Assembly (NCBI GenBank): GCA_964562425.1
Contig: CAZLTJ010000010.1
Coordinates: 1-40,290, forward strand
Reading direction: 5' to 3'
Length of the DNA: 40,290 nt
Source: JAUWMV01 sp964562425
GTDB taxonomy: Bacteria > UBP14 > UBA6098 > B30-G16
Part shown: positions 9,415-17,730 of the stretch, in pieces
How the letters are laid out: every line of letters starts with the position of its first letter
How positions within the stretch are numbered: the stretch's first letter is position 1
The notes under the pieces: generated by a model
What the model saw: only the letters and a program-made list of their open reading frames with translations
What the model was told of the DNA's origin: nothing
The model's database searches: none
Program-made: the position numbers and the translations under genes

Positions 9415-10134
9415 ATGAAAATTTTCCGTGGAAATGAAGCTAATTTTTTTATTGTTCCAGTGCCTATAGGCAATCTCAGCGATATTACACAGAGAGCTGT
9501 CGATACGCTTTCTACAGTAGATTTGATATATTGTGAGGACACGCGTCGGGCAATGATACTTCTTGGTCATATAAAAATCAAAAAGCCGTTGATATCTCTT
9601 CATTCTCACAATGAAAGAGCGAGAGTTAGTGAGGTTCTCTCGAAATTAGGAAGAGGAATTAAAATCGCTTATATTACCGATTCTGGTACACCGGGAATTT
9701 CTGATCCCGGAGCAAGTATTATTCGAGCAATATTGCATGCTGGTTTTTCAATTACAGCACTTCCCGGACCTACTGCTCTTATTCCTGCAATTGTTATGTC
9801 TGGGTTGCGATCAGACAAATTTTTGTTTTTAGGTTTTGCACCATCCACTGCGAAAAACCGAAGAAAGCTTCTAAGAAAAATTTCTGATATAAAATATTCT
9901 CTAATATTCTATGAATCTCCAAAAAGACTTTTGAAATTCCTGAATGACGCACTGCAAATATTAGGCTGTCGGAGAATTTCGGTCGTTCGGGAAATTTCAA
10001 AGATACATGAGGAAACAGTCTCGGGTACGATAGAAGAGCTAATCGAGCATTTCAACTCAATAGAAATTCTTGGCGAAATAACCGTCGTTGTTGAGGGTAC
10101 TTTATCTAAGTCGGAAGCTGAACCTGTGGATTGA
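9415..10134 (+). CDS. rsmI: 16S rRNA (cytidine1402-2'-O)-methyltransferase
   Basis: This 239-residue member of the tetrapyrrole-methylase-fold family shows the RsmI signatures FIVPVPIGNLSDIT near the N-terminus, CEDTRR, LHSHNE, ITDSGTPGISDPGA, and ALPGPTALIPA, followed by FLGFAP and FYESPKRL. It methylates the 2'-OH of C1402 in the decoding centre of 16S rRNA with S-adenosylmethionine. The ATG has GGAG about 8 nt upstream. It is divergent from fabG. Its last 33 bp overlap the 3' end of rnhB on the other strand. It is slightly shorter than E. coli RsmI (about 286 residues), lacking most of the C-terminal extension. Confidence 0.93.
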   Translation: MKIFRGNEANFFIVPVPIGNLSDITQRAVDTLSTVDLIYCEDTRRAMILLGHIKIKKPLISLHSHNERARVSEVLSKLGRGIKIAYITDSGTPGISDPGASIIRAILHAGFSITALPGPTALIPAIVMSGLRSDKFLFLGFAPSTAKNRRKLLRKISDIKYSLIFYESPKRLLKFLNDALQILGCRRISVVREISKIHEETVSGTIEELIEHFNSIEILGEITVVVEGTLSKSEAEPVD

Positions 10135-10641
10135 ACGAATGCCGTGATTTTCGATCGCTTTGTAGTGATATTTTGTTGGATATCCTTTGTGTGAAGAGAA
10201 ATAATAATTTTCGAAAATTTCATCGAAGCTGCACATCAAACAATCTCGAGCAACTTTGGCGATGATAGAAGCTGCGCCTATGGACGGAATAATCCTATCG
10301 CCGCCAATAATGGCTTTTTGATTTATTACAAGTCCAGGAATTATATCTCGACCGTCGATCAAGACCAGTTCGGGAGTTTCCGGAAGTTCTTCAATAGCAC
10401 GTCTCATTGCGAGAAGGCTTGCTTTCCGAATATCGAGAGCATCGATAATTGAAGGAGAAACTGCGGCAATTGAAACACATTGCGCTTTGACCATAATTAT
10501 TTCAAAGAGTTCCAGTCTTTTCTTATGTGAAATTGATTTCGAATCGGGGTAGTTTCCGTTTTCTATAACGACTGCTGCAGCAACAACAGGACCCGCTAAC
10601 GGTCCTCGTCCTGCTTCATCCACACCTACCAGCAGTCCCAT
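10102..10641 (-). CDS. rnhB: Ribonuclease HII
   Basis: This 179-residue RNase HII begins GLLVGVDEAGRGPLAGPV, which carries the catalytic Asp-Glu pair (DEAGRG). It continues with DSKSISHKKR, LIDGRD and GGDRIIPSIGAASIIAKVARD, all diagnostic. It cleaves RNA in RNA-DNA hybrids and removes misincorporated ribonucleotides. It follows rplS on the same strand, a conserved bacterial order. A likely terminator between them (10,696-10,721) suggests partly separate transcription. Its 3' end overlaps the 3' end of rsmI by 33 bp. The length is at the short end for the family but the core is complete. Confidence 0.95.
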   Translation of the reverse strand: MGLLVGVDEAGRGPLAGPVVAAAVVIENGNYPDSKSISHKKRLELFEIIMVKAQCVSIAAVSPSIIDALDIRKASLLAMRRAIEELPETPELVLIDGRDIIPGLVINQKAIIGGDRIIPSIGAASIIAKVARDCLMCSFDEIFENYYFSSHKGYPTKYHYKAIENHGIRSIHRFSFRLR

Positions 10642-10695
10642 TACATTCTCCTGTTAAATCTATTAGTGAAAATAAAACAATATTTCCGTTACCGA

Positions 10696-10721
10696 AATAA
10701 AAAAGGTACTTTTCAGCACCT
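10696..10721 (-). terminator. Rho-independent terminator after rplS
   Basis: On the minus strand AGGTGC pairs with GTACCT across the loop TGAAAA. This is a 6-bp stem with one G-T pair, followed at once by a run of six T. It lies about 80 bp downstream of the rplS stop codon and before rnhB, so it would end or attenuate the rplS transcript. Confidence 0.65.
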
Positions 10722-10800
10722 GTATTTTTCAATGAGAGAATTGTATTTCTGTTTTTAGTAAAACTGCATTGTTATTAGTATCTTATTAATATATGCAATT

Positions 10801-11175
10801 TTACGACTTTGCTTTGCCTTTGTGGGTTCGTAACTCCCTGATCCTTGTAGCTTTGCCAATTTTATGCCTAAGAAAATAAAGCTTTGCTCTCCTAACCCGA
10901 CCTCGTCTTAGGACATCAATATTCGTAATGAGTGGTGAGTTAAGAGGGAAAATTTGCTCAACACCAATGTTTCCTGAAGCAATTTTGCGGACGGTAAAGG
11001 TCGCTCCTGTACCTGAGCCATCTCTGGCGATACATATTCCTTGATATTGTTGTACTCTTGTCTTTTCTCCCTCGATAATTTTGTAAGAGATTTTTAATGT
11101 GTCTCCAGCTTTGAAATCGGGGATATCATCTCGCAAATAAGGTTTCTCGACTTTTCTCATTATTTGATCGCTCAT
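10801..11175 (-). CDS. rplS: 50S ribosomal protein L19 (bL19)
   Basis: This 124-residue protein matches bL19, which sits at the interface of the two ribosomal subunits. Recognisable parts are DIPDFKAGDTLKISYKI near the N-terminus, RVQQYQGICIARDGSG, FTVRKIASGNIGVEQIFPL, and the basic RRGRVRRAKLYFLRHKIGKA at the C-terminus. The usual upstream partners (rpsP, rimM, trmD) are not here. Instead the initiator tRNA gene lies upstream on the opposite strand. The start codon has an AGGAG-type ribosome-binding site just upstream. Confidence 0.97.
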   Translation of the reverse strand: MSDQIMRKVEKPYLRDDIPDFKAGDTLKISYKIIEGEKTRVQQYQGICIARDGSGTGATFTVRKIASGNIGVEQIFPLNSPLITNIDVLRRGRVRRAKLYFLRHKIGKATRIRELRTHKGKAKS

Positions 11176-11264
11176 CTTATTCTCCTTTCACAGAGCTCTA
11201 ATTTCGTTTGTTTATAAAAATAGGCAAGTTTTTTTTCACATAAATGGTTCTTTATAAAATATCC

Positions 11265-11292
11265 TTGACTTAAGTAGAAATGTGGATAATAT
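11265..11292 (+). promoter_or_regulatory. Sigma-70-type promoter of the initiator tRNA
   Basis: TTGACT (11265-11270) and TAATAT (11287-11292) are separated by 16 bp and lie 10 bp before the first base of tRNA-fMet at 11303. Position and match to the -35/-10 consensus make this a likely promoter for the tRNA. Confidence 0.6.
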
Positions 11293-11302
11293 GCAAATCT
11301 GA

Positions 11303-11376
11303 TGCGGGGTGGAGCAGTCTGGTAGCTCGCCGGGCTCATAACCCGGAGGTCGAAGGTTCAAATCCTTCCCCCGCCA
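11303..11376 (+). tRNA. Initiator tRNA-fMet (CAT)
   Basis: The 74-nt cloverleaf is complete: acceptor TGCGGGG/CCCCGCC, D-stem GAGC/GCTC, anticodon stem CCGGG/CCCGG with loop CTCATAA, and T-arm GAAGG-TTCAAAT-CCTTC. Initiator features are three consecutive G:C pairs next to the anticodon loop, A11:U24 in the D-stem, and no Watson-Crick pair at 1:72. Here 1:72 is U and C rather than the usual C and A. The 3' CCA is not encoded. A T-rich run (TTTCTTTTTT) follows directly and may help termination. Confidence 0.93.
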
Positions 11377-11420
11377 TTTCTTTTTTAAAGGATGTGGATA
11401 GCTTAACTTAACTGATGTGG

Positions 11421-11470
11421 TTTTTAGCAAGGCTGATATTGAGAATTGTTTTTTAGCAAGTTATATTGAG
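11421..11470. repeat. Imperfect direct repeat between tRNA-fMet and rimO
   Basis: TTTTTAGCAAG followed by ATATTGAG occurs twice, at 11421-11443 and 11450-11470, with a 2-nt length difference. No gene is visible in 11,377-11,627. The repeat may be part of the rimO leader or a decayed element. Confidence 0.5.
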
Positions 11471-11627
11471 GTGGAAATCACGCGAGGTAGTTATTATGAG
11501 TTGTATCGCAATGGTGCCTGATATCTTGGCATATTGCGTTTTTTAATGTTAATAAACCTGGTATTCACTTTTATGGTTGCAGGATGTATGAGTCATTAGC
11601 TACGTTTCCTTTTGCAAGTTACGGATT

Positions 11628-12971
11628 ATGGAGAGTGAAAGTAAGAAATTTTATTTTCTTTCCTTAGGTTGCCCAAAGAACGATGTGGATAGCGAGCTTT
11701 GGATAAACAAACTAGAAGAATATAATTATAAGAGTGTGAAGCATCCCGACGATGCGGATTTCTTATTTGTTAATACATGTGCATTTATCAAAGATGCAAG
11801 ATTTGAATCCACCGAAGCTATTCAAAAACTCGGAGAAATTCGAACGAAATTCCCAGAAAAGAAGCTTTTCATGCTTGGATGTTGGCCACAGCGAGAAGGG
11901 AAAAAACTACTCGATCTTTTTCCGCAAGTTGACGGTATATTCGGTAATTCAGACCTCGAGCAGACAATCGATGCTTTCAAAAGACTTAACGGTAGCAGAT
12001 CCAAGGTGGTATGCATTCCTGATAAATTCGCAGTTTGTAATCCCACATTTCACAAACCGGATACATTCCCATATGCTTTTTTGAAAATTGCTGAGGGTTG
12101 CGATAATCATTGTTCTTATTGCATTTTACCGAAAATCCGTGGTCCGTTTAGAAGTCTCCCAGAATCGGAAATCCTTCGTCGAGCGAAATTTCTTATAGAA
12201 AAGAACTATAAGGAATTAATTCTTATTGCTCAGGATATAACTGCCTATGGAAAAGATCTGGGAAAGGGATACAACATTATAAGATTGCTGCACAAGCTCG
12301 ATGACATACCGGGGGATTTTCTGATCCGAATCATGTATGCTCATCCTAAAGGCGTTACGCCTGAGTTGATACAGACTATAAGCGACTTACCCAAAATTGC
12401 AAAATATCTCGACATTCCATTTCAGCATTTCGATAATGAAATATTGCATAGTATGAATAGAAAATACACCTCAGAGGACATTGAAAAGATCTTTGAAAAT
12501 CTGAATTCAGTCAAGAATAGGATTACTTTACGGACAACTTTTATAGTCGGCTTTCCGGGGGAATTCGACGAGTATTTTGAAAAGCTATACGATTTCATAT
12601 CCCGTGGTGAATTTACTCATGTTGGTGTTTTTCAGTATTCTTTAGAGGAGGATACACCAGCATCCTCGATGCCCAACCAAATACCACAGGATATAGCTTC
12701 TCTTCGTAAAGAACAACTTGAAATAATTCAAGATGAAATTATACTTAAGCGCAATAAATCGATGGTTGGAAAAGTATTTAGAGCACTAATTGAAAGACAG
12801 ACAATTCGTAAGGGATTTGTTATAGCTCGGATGGAGGAGGATGCTCCGCAAATCGATAGGATGATTAAGCTTAAGAGCAACCTAAAACCAGGGGAATGGT
12901 GCAATGTTAGACTTGTTAAAGCTTTAGCTCACGAATTCCTTGGTATCGAAGATAGAAATTATAATATTTAA
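11628..12971 (+). CDS. rimO: Ribosomal protein uS12 methylthiotransferase
   Basis: This 447-residue radical-SAM methylthiotransferase adds a methylthio group to an aspartate of ribosomal protein S12. The N-terminal UPF0004 domain binds one Fe-S cluster through Cys15 (SLGCPKNDVDSE), Cys51 (VNTCAF) and the Cys of LGCWPQR. The radical-SAM motif is Cys158, Cys162 and Cys165 in EGCDNHCSYCILPKIRG. The C-terminus is a TRAM-like RNA-binding domain. LGCPKNxVDSE and IRGPFRS favour RimO over MiaB. There is no strong Shine-Dalgarno before the ATG, but no other in-frame start precedes SLGC closely. The gene stands alone between tRNA-fMet and the convergent recombinase gene. Confidence 0.93.
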   Translation: MESESKKFYFLSLGCPKNDVDSELWINKLEEYNYKSVKHPDDADFLFVNTCAFIKDARFESTEAIQKLGEIRTKFPEKKLFMLGCWPQREGKKLLDLFPQVDGIFGNSDLEQTIDAFKRLNGSRSKVVCIPDKFAVCNPTFHKPDTFPYAFLKIAEGCDNHCSYCILPKIRGPFRSLPESEILRRAKFLIEKNYKELILIAQDITAYGKDLGKGYNIIRLLHKLDDIPGDFLIRIMYAHPKGVTPELIQTISDLPKIAKYLDIPFQHFDNEILHSMNRKYTSEDIEKIFENLNSVKNRITLRTTFIVGFPGEFDEYFEKLYDFISRGEFTHVGVFQYSLEEDTPASSMPNQIPQDIASLRKEQLEIIQDEIILKRNKSMVGKVFRALIERQTIRKGFVIARMEEDAPQIDRMIKLKSNLKPGEWCNVRLVKALAHEFLGIEDRNYNI

Positions 12972-13038
12972 TCGATTACGCTTCATAGATTATAACTTCT
13001 TTGTTCATACAATTATTTGGAAATGATTTAATTTTTAG

Positions 13039-14007
13039 TTAAGAATCCTCTTGTTTAGTTTTCGGTTCCTCCTCTTTGCTCTCATTTTCAAAAAAAGGCT
13101 TCTCTCCTCTGCCTCTTGGATGTGCTTTGTCATAAACTTTAACAAGATGTTCTATTGTAACATGTGTGTATATCTGAGTTGTAGCGACATTCTCGTGACC
13201 CAGAAGTTCTTTAATTGAAATTAGATCCGCACCCATTTCGAGTAAATGAGTAGCGAACGAGTGACGCAGTACATGAGGACTGCTCTTATCATCGGTAATC
13301 TGGGATAGATATTTTGTAACTATATTATGCACCTCTTTGGGCGAAAGTCTTCTACCATGAGTAGACAAGAACAAAGCTTCTTCCGATTTTAGTTTTGAAA
13401 GTTTAGGTCGAGAGAGCGATAAATAATCCAAGAGAGCTTTTTTAGCATGTTCCCCGAATAATACTATTCGCTCCTTGTTTCCCTTCCCTAAAACCTTAAT
13501 TCGCATATTTTCTAAATTTACACTGTGGACATTCAAGCCAATTAATTCTGCTCGACGTATTCCTGTGCTGTAGAAAACCTCAAGAATTGCTAAGTTACGT
13601 ATGCCTAAATATGTTTCAGTGTTTGGCAGTTCTAATGCTTTTTGAGCTTGAGCCATATCGAGAAAGGAGGGATATCTTTTGGTTGCTTTTGGAAGCTTAA
13701 GGTATTTTGCATTGTTAATCTCTATAGCGCCAATCCTAAACAGAAATTTGAAGAACGCTCGAATAGAAGCGATTTTTATATGTATAGTGTTAATAGAAAG
13801 TTTGCCGTGTCTTAAGCTCGATAAAAATGCCCGTAAAACAAATAAATCGATCTGTGACACATCCTCGATACCCTCTGGATATTCTTCTCTAAGAAATTCA
13901 AGGAAACGCTCGAGGTCTCGACAGTAATTTTCAACTGTTCCATTGGCTAATTTTCGTTCCTTTTTTATATGCAGCATGAATTCGATTATGTAGCTTTCAA
14001 GGTTCAT
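13039..14007 (-). CDS. Tyrosine recombinase, XerC/XerD family
   Basis: This 322-residue site-specific recombinase has an N-terminal SAM-like DNA-binding domain (to about residue 110) and a C-terminal catalytic domain. Visible catalytic residues are Arg151 (STGIRRAEL), the lysine in LGKGNKER, HVLRHSFATHLL, GHENVATTQ and the nucleophile Tyr280 (QIYTHVT). The YDKAHPRG tail is typical of XerC/XerD, which resolve chromosome dimers at dif. An extra acidic/lysine-rich tail of about 20 residues follows. Its position beside dnaA and the probable origin fits a housekeeping Xer better than a phage integrase. XerC and XerD cannot be separated here, so no symbol is given. Confidence 0.88.
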   Translation of the reverse strand: MNLESYIIEFMLHIKKERKLANGTVENYCRDLERFLEFLREEYPEGIEDVSQIDLFVLRAFLSSLRHGKLSINTIHIKIASIRAFFKFLFRIGAIEINNAKYLKLPKATKRYPSFLDMAQAQKALELPNTETYLGIRNLAILEVFYSTGIRRAELIGLNVHSVNLENMRIKVLGKGNKERIVLFGEHAKKALLDYLSLSRPKLSKLKSEEALFLSTHGRRLSPKEVHNIVTKYLSQITDDKSSPHVLRHSFATHLLEMGADLISIKELLGHENVATTQIYTHVTIEHLVKVYDKAHPRGRGEKPFFENESKEEEPKTKQEDS

Positions 14008-14574
14008 TCAACATATATATCTATGTAAAAGTATATTTACAATTAAATTTACGTAGTTTTACATAACGATAGATAAATACTACCTAACAACTGTTTAAAT
14101 GTAAATCCTTGAATCATAAGTAAATAACATTTATAAGCACTTAAATTCCAGGTTCTTAACAGTTTATTAGCTGCTTAATTCTAATAGCTTACAAAAACGA
14201 TTTTGCAGTCTTTTGAACCGTTCATAATTAGTTGGTGCATTAAAGTTTTTTTCAAGCAAATCCCAGAATTATCTATGGTTTTCAAGCAGTTAAAAAATCG
14301 ATTATTTCGAACTTGACACATAAATACCCAATCTATATTGTTAATAACAAATAGGGGGGTGTGCAAATTCTGTGATTTCCAACAAGCATTTTACGATTTT
14401 AGCCCTTTCGAATATTATTTAGGTTGGAATCCTCATATATGTTTTTTAATACTTGCAGAAAAATTATTAACATTTGCCTCCAATTATTGAGCTAACACTT
14501 TGTATATGAACCTGTTATAAGTTATCAACAGTTGTTGATAATTCAGATATTGCTGTTGTAAAGTGAGGAATATT
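14008..14574. other. oriC: Candidate chromosomal origin (oriC) upstream of dnaA
   Basis: This is an AT-rich gene-free stretch directly before dnaA. It contains a perfect inverted pair of TTATCAACA (14522-14530) and TGTTGATAA (14533-14541) separated by GT, a TTATTAACA at 14464-14472, and its reverse complement TGTTAATAA at 14339-14347. All four fit TTATYAACA, one base from the classic DnaA box TTATNCACA. A weaker match, TTCTTAACA, is at 14153-14161. T-rich DNA between 14,400 and 14,470 could serve for unwinding. The inverted pair lies just before the dnaA start and may also autoregulate dnaA. Confidence 0.6.
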
Positions 14575-15918
14575 ATGAATCACACTGAGTCGGTTTGGAT
14601 TGATTGTTTGAAAATTTTATCTAAAAAGATTAACCCAGTTTCATATAGAGCATGGTTCGAAAAGACTAAGCAGCTGAGTTTGATGGATAGTGAATTAATT
14701 ATACTGACCGAAACTCAGTTTATAGCAGATTGGTTGGCCCAAAACTATGCCTCGATTATTACTAAAACTGCAGAAACTGTCACAGGTAAAACCTTAAATA
14801 TCTCAATTGCATATCGTATTAACGAACATAAACAGTTTGAAATAATTTCGCTTAACAATGAACCCATTGAAGATAAACCTTTTGATGAAAATACCACATT
14901 AAACCCACGTTACAATTTCGAGTCCTTTGTCGTTGGTGATTTCAATTGTCTGGCATACACTGCTGCAATAGCGATTGCTGAGGCACCTGGGAAAACAAGA
15001 TACAATCCTCTATATGTATACGGCGGCGTAGGTCTTGGTAAAACACATCTTTTACAGGCAATAGGTAATTTCATTAGAGATAACAAACCTGAAAAAGTTG
15101 TTAGATATATAAGCTCCGAAAGATTCACTGATAGATTTGTAAAATCGCTTATGAATAAAAGCACCGGTAGTTTTAAGGAGTATTTCCGTCGTTCCGATGT
15201 ACTTCTTGTGGATGATGTACAATTTTTTACAGGCAAGGAGACAATTCAAAACGAGTTTTTTCATATCTTTAACGCACTTCATCAGAGAGGACAACAAATT
15301 GTACTCACATCCGATGTCCCACCGTCCCAAATTAAGGGTTTAGAGAAACGCTTATGCTCTAGGTTCGAATGGGGTCTTCTGGTTGACCTTCAAGCTCCTG
15401 AATATGAGAGCCGTGTTGCCATTTTGCGGCAAAAAGCGGAGTCGGATGGTTTTGAAATACCAGATGATGTATTGTCATATATTGCTCAGAATGTTACATC
15501 AAATATCCGTGAGCTTGAAGGATCGTTAATTAGATTGCTGGCATATTCTTCTATTCAAGGACGAGAGATATCTCTTGACCTTGCGATCGATATTATTCAA
15601 CGCAATATTCCCGATTTTCAATCTAAGATAAAGGATATTAATCTTAACGACATTATGAACGTAGTATCTGAGCATATAGGAATTTCTCCAGAGCTTATTA
15701 GAAGTCGCAAGCGTACAAAACAAATAGCTGTCGCTCGACAAATTGGAATGTATTTGGCTAGAAAATTCACCAATCTTTCCCTATCTCACATCGGGAAATT
15801 TTTCGGTGATCGAGACCATGCAACAGTAGTTCATGCATGCAAAGTTATACCCACCAAAAGCGGAGAAGTTGCAAGGCTTATTGAAAAGATCGAATCTTCA
15901 CTGTTCCATGTGAAGTAA
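14575..15918 (+). CDS. dnaA: Chromosomal replication initiator protein DnaA
   Basis: DnaA binds the origin and opens it for replication. Visible are the N-terminal domain (ESVWIDCLKILSKKI, SYRAWF), the AAA+ Walker A GGVGLGKT at residues 150-157, Walker B VLLVDDVQFF, the SNIRELEGSL region, and the domain IV DNA-binding signature DRDHATVVHAC with Asp414 and His415. A GTG at 14563 would add four residues. I chose the ATG at 14575 because GTGAGGA lies about 7 nt before it and that GTG is part of this ribosome-binding site. The protein is 447 residues, a normal length. DnaA-box-like sequences lie immediately upstream. Confidence 0.97.
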   Translation: MNHTESVWIDCLKILSKKINPVSYRAWFEKTKQLSLMDSELIILTETQFIADWLAQNYASIITKTAETVTGKTLNISIAYRINEHKQFEIISLNNEPIEDKPFDENTTLNPRYNFESFVVGDFNCLAYTAAIAIAEAPGKTRYNPLYVYGGVGLGKTHLLQAIGNFIRDNKPEKVVRYISSERFTDRFVKSLMNKSTGSFKEYFRRSDVLLVDDVQFFTGKETIQNEFFHIFNALHQRGQQIVLTSDVPPSQIKGLEKRLCSRFEWGLLVDLQAPEYESRVAILRQKAESDGFEIPDDVLSYIAQNVTSNIRELEGSLIRLLAYSSIQGREISLDLAIDIIQRNIPDFQSKIKDINLNDIMNVVSEHIGISPELIRSRKRTKQIAVARQIGMYLARKFTNLSLSHIGKFFGDRDHATVVHACKVIPTKSGEVARLIEKIESSLFHVK

Positions 15919-16037
15919 TTAGAAGTCGCATAAAGAGATATTATTTATATTGTTTAGTAGTTCTGCAAACTGCAATTCGCTTTATATCGGCCATACAGCT
16001 TATATATTCAACAGACATTAGTATACATTTAATTTGG

Positions 16038-16063
16038 AAAAAAATATATGATATTATAATATC
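16038..16063 (-). terminator. Weak terminator-like hairpin after the sigma-54 regulator
   Basis: On the minus strand the palindrome GATATTATAATATC (16050-16063) is followed after ATATA by a run of seven T (16038-16044). The stem is entirely AT apart from its outer pair, so it would be unstable and the call is tentative. Confidence 0.3.
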
Positions 16064-16091
16064 GATAAATAGAGAATATTATTGTGCTAAA

Positions 16092-17426
16092 TTATTCGAT
16101 CCTATACTTCTCAATCTTGCGATACAATGTGCGAAGACCTATGCCTAATAGTTTCGCAGCTTTTGTGCGATTGCCATCGGTTTTTCCCAATGCATGAACG
16201 ATTGCTTCAAATTCGATTTCGTCCATTGTTTTCCCAGAAAATTTTAGTCGAATAGTACTCTCATCGATAAATGATGGTAGAATGTCTATTATATCGTTTT
16301 GAGATAGGATAGCCATCTCTTCTAACGCATTGCGTAGTTGCCTAACATTTCCAGGCCATTCGTACGATTTCAAAGTCTTGAGAACTTTTGGAGAAATTCC
16401 CGAAAAGCCCTTTCCCAATTTTATGCTTATTTGTTTTAAAAAGTATGATATAAACAGCGGTATGTCGTCTGGATGTTCTCTCAGTGGTGGAATTTCTAAC
16501 AAAAACACTCGAAGTCTGTAATATAGATCTTGTCGGAACTTTCCGCTGTTAATTAGCTTAAGCAAATCCTGATTCGTAGCGGAGATAATTCTCACATCGA
16601 TTTGTATTGGTGTAGTGCTACCCAGAGGTTCTATAATCCCGGTCTCTAATGCTCTGAGCAGCTTTGATTGAAGAGTTAATGGCATATCCCCAATCTCATC
16701 TAAAAATAGCGTGCCATCATTAGCTAACTCAAATTTGCCAGGCTTACGCTTTGTTGCGCCTGTAAATGCACCTTTTTCATATCCGAACAATTCAGATTCC
16801 AATAGATGTTCGGGAATAGCGGAGCAATTTAGCTTTATAATTTCACCATTTCGTTTGGATAGCTTGTGAATGGCATCCGCGGCAAGTTCCTTACCAGTAC
16901 CACTTTCTCCCATAATAAGCACAGTTGCATAAGTCGGACCAACAGCAGTAAGTTTCCGAAAAACATCTTGCATTTCTTCGCTGTTCCCAACCATTCCCAT
17001 AAATAGTGTTTCTTCCTCGATAGCTCTGAGAAGTCTGTTTCGTTCCGAAGCAATACTATATCGTTCAATAGCTTTATCCACAAGAATCCTAAGACGCTGT
17101 ATATCGATCGGTTTGACAAGATAATCATAAGCTCCTGATTTCATTGCCTCCAATGCAGTTTCTACTGTGGCATGACCAGTGACCAATATTACAGGAGTAT
17201 CAGGAAATTTTGTTAGAGCATTTTTTAAAACCTCGAGACCATTTATTTCACCAGACAACATCAAATCGGTAACAATAACCGCAAGCTTGTCGTCCATTAC
17301 TTTGATTGCATCTTCCCCACTCGAGCAAGTTACAATTTCGCCATGACCTGAGAGAATTTCCACATATGTATCCAGTTGGCGTTTATTATCCTCTACAATG
17401 AGTATTTTATAATTGTTTTCAATCAT
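16092..17426 (-). CDS. NtrC-family sigma-54-dependent response regulator
   Basis: This 444-residue protein has three domains in order. The receiver domain carries phospho-acceptor Asp54 (VTDLMLSG), the acidic pair in VEDN and the lysine in LVKPID. The AAA+ domain has Walker A GESGTGKE at 173-180 and the sigma-54-contacting GAFTGA loop at 219-224, then LDEIGDMPL. A Fis-type helix-turn-helix is at the C-terminus (NRTKAAKLLGIGLRTLYRKI). It would activate sigma-54 promoters after phosphorylation by a sensor kinase. No kinase gene is adjacent, so partner and targets are unknown. It is transcribed away from recO and converges on dnaA. Confidence 0.93.
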   Translation of the reverse strand: MIENNYKILIVEDNKRQLDTYVEILSGHGEIVTCSSGEDAIKVMDDKLAVIVTDLMLSGEINGLEVLKNALTKFPDTPVILVTGHATVETALEAMKSGAYDYLVKPIDIQRLRILVDKAIERYSIASERNRLLRAIEEETLFMGMVGNSEEMQDVFRKLTAVGPTYATVLIMGESGTGKELAADAIHKLSKRNGEIIKLNCSAIPEHLLESELFGYEKGAFTGATKRKPGKFELANDGTLFLDEIGDMPLTLQSKLLRALETGIIEPLGSTTPIQIDVRIISATNQDLLKLINSGKFRQDLYYRLRVFLLEIPPLREHPDDIPLFISYFLKQISIKLGKGFSGISPKVLKTLKSYEWPGNVRQLRNALEEMAILSQNDIIDILPSFIDESTIRLKFSGKTMDEIEFEAIVHALGKTDGNRTKAAKLLGIGLRTLYRKIEKYRIE

Positions 17427-17730
17427 AACATTATCAACCTAACCAAACATTATTACTGATCACAGATTAAAAAAAACAAAATCGAACAAAATGTCAATGA
17501 AGCAGTAGTTGATTACGGGAAAGGAATTATCAAATAATTTAGAAATAGCAATACTTTAACATTTCATGACATTTTATAAGCTACGTGATTATTTATAATT
17601 CTTACGAATTTTTATTCTGTGATTTTTCATCAAGACGCAAAAAAACCTTCTATTTATCCCGTCTGTTGTTATCCTAATGCGAACGAATTTCTTTCTCAGT
17701 TTATTCGAGATATTTTTATTTGTCTTATTC

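Noticed and set aside
11236..11430. 64-residue minus-strand frame over the initiator tRNA
   Set aside because: It translates the antisense of the tRNA.
14181..14366. 61-residue minus-strand frame in the origin region
   Set aside because: AT-rich spurious frame without start signal; the region fits a replication origin.
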